5,975 bases of DNA from an uncultured Dermatophilus sp. (GCA_945876925.1 CAMCQD010000119.1:1-5975); one strand, 5' to 3'. Shown: positions 1 to 5,917, numbered from the stretch's first letter. The notes: generated from the letters alone by a model not told the origin. A program made the numbers and translations.

Positions 1-894
1 GACGGCCCGCTTACGGCCCAGCCGGGACATGCCCGTGACGGCCTGGCCGGGGCGCAGCGGTCCCTTGCCGCTGTAGCGATCGACGTACCGCAGCTGCGCC
101 GGGTGCGCGGGCGAATCGCCGATCCGGGCGCGGATGCTGGCGTAGGCCTCGTCGCGGTACCCGATCTTGTCCACCAGGCCGGCTTCCAGGGCCTGGGGTG
201 CCGGGAGGATGGGGCCGTCCACGAGGGCCCGGACCGCCTCCGGGCTCAGGCCGCGGGCGGCGCTGACCTCCGCGGCGAAGGCCCCGGTGATGGAGTCGGC
301 GATGGCCTGCATCTGCTCCCGGTCGGCTTCGGTGAACTCGTGCTCGGTGAGCTGGCTGGCGGCGCTCTTGTACTCCTTGCGGCCGCGGAACTGCGGGGTG
401 ATCCCGAGCTTGTCGAGCGCGCCGCGCAGGAACAGCTGCGTGAAGCCGGCGCCCAGCAGGGACACGTCCCCGCTGGGCTGCAGCCAGATCTCGTCGAATG
501 CGCTGGCGAACAGGTAGGCGCTCAGCTGGCCGGCGCCGAATTCCCCGTAGGACTCCGACCAGACCACGCACGGCTTACCGGAATCGCGGAACCGTGCCAC
601 CGCGCCGCGCAGCTCGTCGGCCTGGGCCAGGGTGAGCCCGGTGCCGGCGTGGGCGATGAGGCCCTTGACCTTGTCATCCCGGGCACCGTGGTGCAGCCCG
701 TCGAGGATCGCATCGAGCGAGGGGGTGGTGCGGGTGGCCACCGCATCCAGGGGGGACGTCGCCGCGGCCTCCAGCAGGCCGCGGCTCGTGTCGATCTCGA
801 GGATGCAGGCGCCCGTGAGCCCGGGAACCGGGATTCGTCTGAGCAGGTCGTCGTCAACGGGCAGTTTTTCCAGCAGGTTCCTCAGATTCGCCAT
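1..894 (-). CDS. sppA: Signal peptide peptidase SppA-type S49 peptidase, N-terminal part (C-terminus beyond window)
   Basis: The minus-strand frame is open from an ATG at 894 to the window edge: 298 codons, no stop. I read it as the N-terminal half of a double-domain (67 kDa type) SppA, a serine/lysine-dyad protease that in characterised members degrades leftover signal peptides and membrane-associated peptides. The block GRKEYKSAA places Lys176 where E. coli SppA has its catalytic Lys209. QPSGDVSLLGAGF (139-151) and GLVDKIGYRDEAY (239-251) are further family-typical blocks. The catalytic Ser of this type lies in the C-terminal repeat, which is off the window, so activity cannot be judged. 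The N-terminus (LRNLLEKLPVDDDLL) has no signal peptide or membrane helix, unlike E. coli SppA; as I recall it, the mycobacterial homologue is similar. The start is well constrained: an in-frame TGA lies at 928-930 and no ATG, GTG or TTG codon falls between it and 894. It is divergent from the Hsp70 gene. Confidence 0.9.
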   Translation of the reverse strand, partial: MANLRNLLEKLPVDDDLLRRIPVPGLTGACILEIDTSRGLLEAAATSPLDAVATRTTPSLDAILDGLHHGARDDKVKGLIAHAGTGLTLAQADELRGAVARFRDSGKPCVVWSESYGEFGAGQLSAYLFASAFDEIWLQPSGDVSLLGAGFTQLFLRGALDKLGITPQFRGRKEYKSAASQLTEHEFTEADREQMQAIADSITGAFAAEVSAARGLSPEAVRALVDGPILPAPQALEAGLVDKIGYRDEAYASIRARIGDSPAHPAQLRYVDRYSGKGPLRPGQAVTGMSRLGRKRAV

Positions 895-902
895 ACTCCG
901 TA

Positions 903-931
903 ACCGTACGGGACGGCACTGACAGCGTCAT
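903..931 (-). promoter_or_regulatory. Predicted sigma-70-type promoter of sppA (leaderless)
   Basis: Reading the minus strand, ATGACG (926-931) is followed after exactly 17 nt by TACGGT (903-908), which fits the actinobacterial TANNNT -10 consensus. The -10 box ends 8 nt before the sppA ATG, so transcription would begin at or next to the start codon and give a leaderless mRNA. The only Shine-Dalgarno-like bases, GGAG at 896-899, sit one base from the ATG, too close for normal use. This is a consensus match by eye. Confidence 0.5.
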
Positions 932-949
932 CCGCGGCCCGCGGTGACA

Positions 950-983
950 CGGCGGTTCCGCCGGTCCGCCCGGCCGGGCGGAC
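950..983. promoter_or_regulatory. Two abutting dyads midway between divergent start codons, possible operator
   Basis: CGGCGG-TT-CCGCCG (950-963) is directly followed by the perfect 20-nt palindrome GTCCGCCCGGCCGGGCGGAC (964-983). They lie near the midpoint of the 171-nt gap between the sppA and Hsp70 start codons. Such symmetry between divergent promoters is compatible with a dimeric repressor site, but this gap is extremely GC-rich and GC-rich DNA produces palindromes by chance. No HspR (HAIR) or HrcA (CIRCE) consensus is present, so classical chaperone control is not indicated. The rest of 895-1065 shows only promoter elements and GC-rich sequence. Confidence 0.35.
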
Positions 984-1052
984 GGGTGGCGCCCGCGGCC
1001 CGCACCGGGGCGGGCGCGGTGAGACCCGCGCGCTGTCCGCGCCCGCGCCGAC

Positions 1053-1058
1053 TAGGCT
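1053..1058 (+). promoter_or_regulatory. Predicted -10 box of the Hsp70-family gene (leaderless)
   Basis: TAGGCT fits TANNNT and ends 7 nt before the ATG at 1066, the spacing expected when transcription starts at the A of the start codon. No convincing -35 box lies 16-18 nt upstream (GCGCTG at the 17-nt position). The only SD-like triplet, AGG, lies inside this hexamer. The element therefore supports ATG 1066 over the in-frame TTG at 1060, which would lie inside the region between the -10 box and the transcript start. Confidence 0.5.
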
Positions 1059-1065
1059 TTTGGCC

Positions 1066-2634
1066 ATGCCCCTGGGAATTGACTTCGGAACGACTCGCAC
1101 GATCGTGGCGTATGTGGATCGCGGGAATTACCCGGTGGTCACGTTCTTCGACGCGCACGATGATCCGGCCGATCACTTCCCGTCCGTAGTGGCCGATGTC
1201 GATGGCGCCCTGCGCTACGGTTTCGAGGCCCTCGAAGCTGCCCGGCGGGGTGCGCCGCTGCGGCGCTCGTTCAAGCGCCAGCTCGCCGCCCCCGATGTGA
1301 ACGCCGGCACTCCCGTCGCGATCGGTGACCGGGAGGTGCCCCTCCTGGAGGTGCTCACCGGTTACGCGCGGGCGCTGCGGCAGGCGCTGCTGCACGCCTC
1401 CAGCCTGCGCGAGGACCTCACCGGGGACGCCCTGCGCTCGATCATCGCCGTCCCGGCCCACGCCCACGGCGCCCAGCGCTACCTCACCCTGGAGGCCTTC
1501 CGGCAGGCCGGGTTCGACGTTGCCGGGATGGTCAACGAGCCATCCGCGGCCGGCTTTGAGTTCACCCATCGCCAGCGCGGCGCGATCAACTCCCGGCGCA
1601 CCCGCGTGATCGTCTACGACCTGGGCGGCGGCACCTTCGACGCCTCCCTGGTCAATGCCGACGGCACCAGCCACGAAGTCGTCGACTCGCTGGGCCTCAA
1701 CCGCCTGGGCGGAGACGACTTCGACGTCGCGCTGGCCACGTGCGCGCTGCGTCAGGTGCGCCGCACCCCCGACTCGCTGGGCCGCGAAAGCTACGCCCAG
1801 CTGCTCGAGGACTGCCGCATCGCCAAGGAGAGCCTGGCCCCGCAGACCAAGCGGATCGCCCTGGAAGTCGACGGGGTACCCGTGGTGGTCACCGTCGCGG
1901 AGTTCTACGCGGCCGTGTCCCACCTGGTCAACTCCACCATCGAGGCGATGTCACCGCTGGTCGGCGGGCTTGACTCCGAGGCCCTGGCGGGCTCGGACAT
2001 CGCCGGGATCTACCTGGTCGGCGGGGCCAGCGGGCTGCCCCTGGTGCCGCGGCTGGTCCGGGCGCATTTCGGGCGGCGGGTGCACCGCTCACCGTACCCG
2101 GCGGCCTCCACCGCGATCGGCCTGGCCATCGCCGCCGACGAGAGCGCCGGCTACTCGCTGACCGACACGCTCTCGCGCGGATTCGGGGTGTTCCGGGAAG
2201 CCGACGGCGGCCGCGCCCTCTCCTTCGACCCCCTGGTCGACCGGGGCGTGCACGTCGATCGCGAGCGCGAGGTCAGCGTGACCCGCCGCTACCAGGCGGC
2301 GCACAATGTCGGCTGGTTCCGGTTCGTTGAATACTCGGCGCTGACCGAATCCGGTGAGCCGCACGGCGACCTGGTGCCGTTCGCGCACGTGGTCTTCCCG
2401 TTCGACCGCGACCTGCAAGCTGACGACGCGTCCGCATCCGAGGTGGAGGTGCGACGGCGCGATGGCGGCCCGCTCATCGAGGAGCGTTACGTCATCGACC
2501 CGCACGGGATCGTCTCGGTGCGGATCAGCGATCTCGACTCGGGCTACAGCCGCGCGTATGAGCTGCGCGGCGGCACCGCCGGGGCGGGTAGCCCGGTGCC
2601 TGCCGCGGCCTCCGGGCAGCCCGTCACCGCGTGA
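1066..2634 (+). CDS. Hsp70/DnaK-family protein, short form without helical lid
   Basis: A 522-residue protein with all ATPase landmarks of the Hsp70/actin fold: phosphate-1 loop GIDFGTTRT (4-12), Lys70 in FKRQ at the position of the DnaK catalytic lysine, NEPSAAG (157-163), phosphate-2 loop DLGGGTFD (185-192), and adenosine motif YLVGGASGLP (316-325). ATP binding and hydrolysis are therefore likely in the cytoplasm. After residue 355 the DnaK hydrophobic linker (VLLLDV-like) is absent and replaced by SLTDTLSRGFGVF (364-376). Residues 376-502 resemble a beta-type substrate-binding domain; IDPHGIVSVRISD (477-489) parallels the DnaK segment IDADGILHVSAKD. No alpha-helical lid follows, only a Gly/Ala/Pro/Ser tail (503-522), making it over 100 residues shorter than DnaK. 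I chose ATG 1066; a TTG at 1060 would add two residues. No dnaJ or grpE gene is adjacent. It is more likely a specialised Hsp70-like ATPase than the housekeeping DnaK; its client is unknown. Confidence 0.9.
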   Translation: MPLGIDFGTTRTIVAYVDRGNYPVVTFFDAHDDPADHFPSVVADVDGALRYGFEALEAARRGAPLRRSFKRQLAAPDVNAGTPVAIGDREVPLLEVLTGYARALRQALLHASSLREDLTGDALRSIIAVPAHAHGAQRYLTLEAFRQAGFDVAGMVNEPSAAGFEFTHRQRGAINSRRTRVIVYDLGGGTFDASLVNADGTSHEVVDSLGLNRLGGDDFDVALATCALRQVRRTPDSLGRESYAQLLEDCRIAKESLAPQTKRIALEVDGVPVVVTVAEFYAAVSHLVNSTIEAMSPLVGGLDSEALAGSDIAGIYLVGGASGLPLVPRLVRAHFGRRVHRSPYPAASTAIGLAIAADESAGYSLTDTLSRGFGVFREADGGRALSFDPLVDRGVHVDREREVSVTRRYQAAHNVGWFRFVEYSALTESGEPHGDLVPFAHVVFPFDRDLQADDASASEVEVRRRDGGPLIEERYVIDPHGIVSVRISDLDSGYSRAYELRGGTAGAGSPVPAAASGQPVTA

Positions 2635-2672
2635 GCCGGGGTCCCGGGGGCTGGCTCGCGGTCCGGGCCTGA

Positions 2673-2725
2673 GCGGGTGCGCGCGGGCAGCGCCCGTCCG
2701 TGACCCCGGGCCCGGTTCCCGGTCA
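2673..2725. terminator. Hairpin pair between convergent genes, possible bidirectional terminator
   Basis: The 125-nt gap between the convergent Hsp70 and transporter stop codons holds no gene. CGGGTGC (2674-2680) pairs with GCGCCCG (2690-2696) across a 9-nt loop, plus one G-T pair outside. Just downstream, TGACC (2701-2705) pairs with GGTCA (2721-2725), and inside it GGG (2708-2710) with CCC (2718-2720), leaving a two-base bulge. Neither is followed by a T-run, which is usual for actinobacterial intrinsic terminators but makes the call weak in such GC-rich sequence. Confidence 0.35.
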
Positions 2726-2759
2726 GGTGCCATGCCTGGCCGCCGACCGGCCCGGGGGT

Positions 2760-3722
2760 TTACGTCCCGGTCGGCTCCGGCTTGCCGGGGATGCGCACCT
2801 CATGCTCGAAATCGCCGTAAGCGCGCGGGTCTTCGCGTGGTTCGAGGTGGATTGAGGTGGTCACCGCCGCGAACTGCGCGCCGATGGCGGCCTCGATCTC
2901 CTCGGCCTTGTCATGGGCCCGGTCCACGCTCCACTCACCCGGCACGAGCAGGTGCATCTCGACGAACCGGCGCCGCCCGGCCTCGCGGGTGCGCAGCCCG
3001 TGAACCGTGATCACGTCGCTGGTGAACGTGCTCACCAGGGCAGCCAGGCGGGTGTTGTCCTCCTGTGGCCACGAGCCGTCCATGAGGCCCGCGACCGACT
3101 GGCGCATCAGGGCCCAGCCGGTGACGACGATGTTCACCCCGACGGCGAAGGCGACCACCGGGTCGAGCCGCTGCCAGCCCGTCACGGCCACCGCGAGCAC
3201 GCCGGCGACCACCCCGGCGGAGGTCCACACGTCGGTCATGAGGTGCTTGCCGTCAGCCACGAGGGTCAGCGAGCGGTGCCGCCGCCCGGCGCGCAGCAGC
3301 ACCAGCGCCACCGCCCCGTTGAGCACGGCCGCCGCCACCGACACGCCCAGGCCGATGCCGACGTTCTCCAGCGGCCGGGGGCTGAGGAAGCGCTCCGCCG
3401 AGGTGTACAGGATGGCCAGCGCGGCGACGAAGATCATGACGCCCTCGACCGCGGCCGAGAAATACTCGGCCTTGGTGTGCCCGAACTGGTGATTGGCATC
3501 CGCGGGCAGCGACGCAGCGCGCAGCGACACCAGGGCCACGATCGCGGCCACGAGGTTGACGCTGGATTCCAGGGCGTCCGACAGCAGGCCCACCGAGCCG
3601 GTCAGCCACCAGGCAGCGCTCTTGAGCACGATCGTCGCGATCGCGGCGGCGATGGACAGCCACGCGAACTTAGTCAGGTCGGCCGGCGTTCCCGTGCCCC
3701 CCGCCGTATCCGGGTCAGTCAT
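2760..3722 (-). CDS. Cation diffusion facilitator (CDF) family divalent metal efflux transporter
   Basis: A 320-residue inner-membrane protein with CDF architecture: six hydrophobic segments (about 18-40, 44-67, 85-107, 120-145, 165-182, 187-205), then a cytoplasmic metal-sensing domain (about 220-295). Members exchange Zn, Fe, Mn or related divalent cations for protons, usually as dimers. In TM5 the transport-site motif His160-x3-Asp164 (KHLMTD) is canonical. In TM2 the matching positions read Glu52-x3-Asn56 (ALESSVN) instead of the His/Asp-x3-Asp of ZitB or FieF, so the metal cannot be assigned from these residues. The cytoplasmic domain carries His241, His257, His270 and His292-x-Glu294, in line with the metal sites that stabilise FieF dimers. 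FGHTKAEYFSA (80-90) is another family block. The ATG at 3722 has no good Shine-Dalgarno but a -10-like box 6 nt upstream. It lies downstream of the amidase on the same strand, separated by a terminator-like repeat, so it is probably independently transcribed. Confidence 0.93.
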   Translation of the reverse strand: MTDPDTAGGTGTPADLTKFAWLSIAAAIATIVLKSAAWWLTGSVGLLSDALESSVNLVAAIVALVSLRAASLPADANHQFGHTKAEYFSAAVEGVMIFVAALAILYTSAERFLSPRPLENVGIGLGVSVAAAVLNGAVALVLLRAGRRHRSLTLVADGKHLMTDVWTSAGVVAGVLAVAVTGWQRLDPVVAFAVGVNIVVTGWALMRQSVAGLMDGSWPQEDNTRLAALVSTFTSDVITVHGLRTREAGRRRFVEMHLLVPGEWSVDRAHDKAEEIEAAIGAQFAAVTTSIHLEPREDPRAYGDFEHEVRIPGKPEPTGT

Positions 3723-3728
3723 GTGATC

Positions 3729-3756
3729 AGTCTGACGCCGGCCTGGCCGGGCGCAA
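3729..3756 (-). promoter_or_regulatory. Predicted promoter of the CDF transporter gene
   Basis: On the minus strand, TTGCGC (3751-3756) lies 16 nt upstream of CAGACT (3729-3734), a one-base departure from the frequent actinobacterial -10 box TAGACT. The box ends 6 nt before the ATG, implying a leaderless or nearly leaderless mRNA, consistent with the lack of an SD sequence. It starts directly after the inverted repeat that closes the upstream gene. Confidence 0.35.
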
Positions 3757-3809
3757 CCAAGGAGCGCCTGTGCTCACCGGGGTTCCGGGGCTGCTCAGGC
3801 GCTCCCCGG
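3757..3809 (-). terminator. Long inverted repeat after the amidase gene, probable terminator
   Basis: GGAGCGCCTG (3761-3770 on the plus strand) is perfectly complementary to CAGGCGCTCC (3796-3805). In the minus-strand RNA the stem grows by two G-U and two G-C pairs using 3757-3760 and 3806-3809, giving 14 pairs around a 25-nt loop. Those G-U pairs do not form in the plus-strand RNA, which favours function on the minus strand. It begins about 24 nt after the amidase stop codon. No poly-U tail follows, as is common for actinobacterial terminators. It would separate the amidase unit from the transporter. Confidence 0.6.
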
Positions 3810-3832
3810 CTACCCGGCCAGTCCGCCGGCAA

Positions 3833-5788
3833 TCAGCCGCCGAAGACGGTCAGGCCACGGAAGCTGGGCGTCACGATGCGGCGCGACACGGGGGCCGGGC
3901 CGGTCCGGGTGACCAGCACGCCGACCCCGGCCGGGGTCACGGCGGCGAACTGGTCGCGGCCGACCAGGCCGGTCACCGCGCGGAACCCGGAGAACTTGCC
4001 CGGCAGCGCGATGGCGCCGCTGCGCAGGGCTCCCCGCCCGGTGCCCCGGTAGATGAACGCATTGCCGTCCTTGCGGATGCCGAGCAAGTCGGCTTTGCCG
4101 TCGCCGTCCCAGTCGCCGAGCGCGGCGACGTGGCCGAAGCTGCCCCACCCGTCCCCGACGGCGATGCTGCCGGACAGCTTGCCCCCGGCCGCCCCCGGGT
4201 ACAGCCGGAGAACGCCCCTGGCGTCGATCGCGACGACATCGGGACGGCCGTCCCCGGTGAAGTCGGCGCCGCCGGTGAGGCTGCGCAGGTTGCGCCAGCG
4301 GGTGCCGATCACCACCGGCGGATTGAGCGAGCCGTCCGCCTTGCCGGTGAACAGGCGCAGCTGGGCGGTCTTGCCGTGGCGGGCGATGATGTCGCCGTAG
4401 CCGTCCCGGTTCATGTCCCCGGCGGTGAAGACGGTGTTGAAGCCGCCCCACCCGGCCGCCGACACCCGGCGGGCGAAGCCCAGGTCGCTGCCTGCGGGTG
4501 CCGAGGCGAACAGGGCGTTGCTGCGGCTGCGCATGAGCACGTTGTCGGCCGGGACCCCGCCGGTGCCCGCCGGGGCAGCCGCCGACGAAGACGAGGAGGA
4601 GGACGAGCCGCCGCCTGAGCCGGCCAGCGCGGCGGCGCTGGCGCGGATCGCGGGCAGCCGGGCGTACAGCGAGGTGCCCGGGCAGGAAGTGCTGCCCACG
4701 TCGCGGTGCCCGGTGACGACCGGGACGTTGCCGACGGAGAGCGTCGTGCGCCCGGCCGGGTTGAAGCCGTGCACGCCGGCCTTCCACGCGATGATGCGGG
4801 TGACGGCCTGGACGGAGGCGGTGCTGACGGTGGCGGCGTTGTAGTCGCCCATGACCGAGATGCCGGTGGTCTGGGAATTGACCCCGGCCGCGTGGGCGCC
4901 GATGACGGCCCGGTCGGTGCCGCCGTAGCGGCCCTCCCAGATCCGGCCCCACTTGTCGACGAGGAAGTTGTAGCCGATGTCGCTCCAGCCGCGGTCCTTG
5001 ACGTGGAAGGCGTAGATGCCGCGCAGGATCGCCGGGACCTGGGCCTGGGTGTAGTCGTTGGTGCCCGCGGTGTGGTGCACCACGGCTCCCCTGACCTGGC
5101 CGTACGCCGGGGAGTCTTTGCGGATCGACTCGTCGGCCCCCCAGGCGGCCCGCGAGTTGATCCACGGCGTGGCGGCCGCGGCGGCAGCCGAGCCCGGGGC
5201 AAGTGATCCAGCGCTGGCGTCGGCGGCGGCGTTCTTCGGGTCGATGAGGGTGAGCCGGGCATCGACCGGATCCTGCCCGGCCGAGCCGAGCACGCGGACC
5301 TGCACGTGGGTGGCGCCGGTGACGACGATCGGGTCCGAGCCGGCCCGCGCGCCGGGCACGCTGGTGCCGGCCTCGCCGCCGTCGCCCTCGGAGTCGACGG
5401 CCTCCCAGCCGCCCCAGCCCGCAGCTGTCCGGGCGCGGTACTGCACGACGGTGTCGGCGGCGCTCCCGGCCGCCCAGGAGACGCCCATGACGGTCAGGTC
5501 GGCGGGGACTGCCTGCTCGGGCGACACCTCGAGCACGGCCGGTGCCGCCGTGGCCCTGGCCGACAGCTGCGACTGGCGTGCCTGTGTCCGGGCCAGCGCC
5601 AGGTCGTCGCGGGAAACGACATCCCCGTCACCGGTGGTCGCCCCGGGATCCTGCAGCGCCACCTGCGTTTCGCTGGTCTCCACCGGTGCTGGCCGCGCGG
5701 TCGCGTGGAAGGCATCCGGTGGCAGGACCGTCAGCACGGGGGCGATGAGGGTTACGGCAGCCGCGACGGAAATGTGGCGGATTCGCAC
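3833..5788 (-). CDS. Secreted N-acetylmuramoyl-L-alanine amidase (PGRP/Amidase_2) with C-terminal FG-GAP/VCBS repeats
   Basis: A 651-residue exported protein. Residues 1-31 form a Sec signal peptide (basic start, hydrophobic VAAAVTLIAPVLTVL, likely cleavage after Ala-Thr-Ala31). Residues about 90-185 resemble the beta-rich domain that often precedes PGRP domains in actinobacterial amidases. The catalytic Amidase_2 domain spans about 208-385: zinc ligands His238 (VVHHTAG), His361 and Cys369 (GHRDVGSTSCPG), with Tyr273 (GYNF) and Thr367 at the further active-site positions. All are present, so cleavage of the bond between MurNAc and the stem-peptide L-Ala is expected. A linker with eight consecutive Ser (395-402, all TCN codons) leads to a propeller-like domain with calcium-type loops DMNRDGYGD (458), DFTGDGRPD (509) and DWDGDGKAD (559), spaced 50-51 residues; a fourth repeat near 607-620 has lost its Asp residues. 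The start is GTG 5788, supported by a ribosome binding site and an in-frame upstream TGA. Role (own wall turnover or attack on other cells) is not determinable. Confidence 0.93.
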   Translation of the reverse strand: MRIRHISVAAAVTLIAPVLTVLPPDAFHATARPAPVETSETQVALQDPGATTGDGDVVSRDDLALARTQARQSQLSARATAAPAVLEVSPEQAVPADLTVMGVSWAAGSAADTVVQYRARTAAGWGGWEAVDSEGDGGEAGTSVPGARAGSDPIVVTGATHVQVRVLGSAGQDPVDARLTLIDPKNAAADASAGSLAPGSAAAAAATPWINSRAAWGADESIRKDSPAYGQVRGAVVHHTAGTNDYTQAQVPAILRGIYAFHVKDRGWSDIGYNFLVDKWGRIWEGRYGGTDRAVIGAHAAGVNSQTTGISVMGDYNAATVSTASVQAVTRIIAWKAGVHGFNPAGRTTLSVGNVPVVTGHRDVGSTSCPGTSLYARLPAIRASAAALAGSGGGSSSSSSSSAAAPAGTGGVPADNVLMRSRSNALFASAPAGSDLGFARRVSAAGWGGFNTVFTAGDMNRDGYGDIIARHGKTAQLRLFTGKADGSLNPPVVIGTRWRNLRSLTGGADFTGDGRPDVVAIDARGVLRLYPGAAGGKLSGSIAVGDGWGSFGHVAALGDWDGDGKADLLGIRKDGNAFIYRGTGRGALRSGAIALPGKFSGFRAVTGLVGRDQFAAVTPAGVGVLVTRTGPAPVSRRIVTPSFRGLTVFGG

Positions 5789-5796
5789 GATGAAGA

Positions 5797-5801
5797 CTCC
5801 T
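5797..5801 (-). promoter_or_regulatory. Ribosome binding site fixing the amidase GTG start
   Basis: AGGAG on the minus strand lies 8 nt before GTG 5788, an ideal Shine-Dalgarno arrangement. The amidase frame has a TGA about 40 nt upstream of the GTG and no ATG, GTG or TTG codon between them, so this site settles the unusual GTG start. It contrasts with the other three genes, which lack a well-placed SD. Confidence 0.8.
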
Positions 5802-5831
5802 GGTGGTGTTCGCGGGCCGCCTGCGCCTCAT

Positions 5832-5887
5832 GCCAGGCGATACCCCCGGTGCGCCTGCGCGCTCCTTGCGCAGGGCACACGCCTGGC
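5832..5887 (-). promoter_or_regulatory. Large potential stem-loop in the amidase 5' leader
   Basis: Read as minus-strand RNA: GCCAGGC (5881-5887) can pair with GCCUGGC (5832-5838), and directly inside GUGUG (5876-5880) with CGCAC (5849-5853) and CCUGCGC (5868-5874) with GCGCAGG (5854-5860). That gives 19 pairs with a one-base bulge on one side and a 10-nt bulge (5839-5848) on the other; the loop reads AAGGAGC. The structure ends about 30 nt upstream of the amidase SD. It matches no riboswitch I recognise. The region 5789-5975 shows no frame with the third-position GC bias of the neighbouring genes, so I treat it as a non-coding leader. No clear TANNNT promoter is visible for it; the transcript start may lie beyond 5975. 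Confidence 0.45.
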
Positions 5888-5917
5888 CCATCGACATCGG
5901 CTGAGTCCTCCTGAGCG

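Noticed and set aside
103..903. Long plus-strand ORF (266 codons) opposite sppA
   Set aside because: It is the antisense shadow of a GC-rich gene; the minus-strand frame carries clear SppA motifs and the plus-strand product resembles nothing.
932..1003. Direct repeat CCGCGGCCCGC at 932-942 and 993-1003
   Set aside because: Eleven identical bases 61 nt apart, but built only of G and C in a region of extreme GC content, so chance is plausible; flanks do not match.
895..1065. HspR (HAIR) or HrcA (CIRCE) operator upstream of the Hsp70 gene
   Set aside because: Neither CTTGAGT-N7-ACTCAAG nor TTAGCACTC-N9-GAGTGCTAA, nor close variants, occur.
1060..1065. TTG at 1060 as the Hsp70-gene start
   Set aside because: It adds only Met-Ala, lies within the expected gap between the -10 box and the transcript start, and has no SD at proper spacing; ATG 1066 fits better.
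2913..4052. Long plus-strand ORF (379 codons) across the CDF gene and amidase end
   Set aside because: It spans two well-supported minus-strand genes and their spacer; low-complexity His/Arg/Pro/Gly composition typical of antisense frames.
3810..5165. Minus-strand ORF of 451 codons within the amidase gene
   Set aside because: Out-of-frame reading of the amidase (Arg/Pro/Gly-rich), whereas the other frame has a signal peptide, zinc ligands and repeat motifs.
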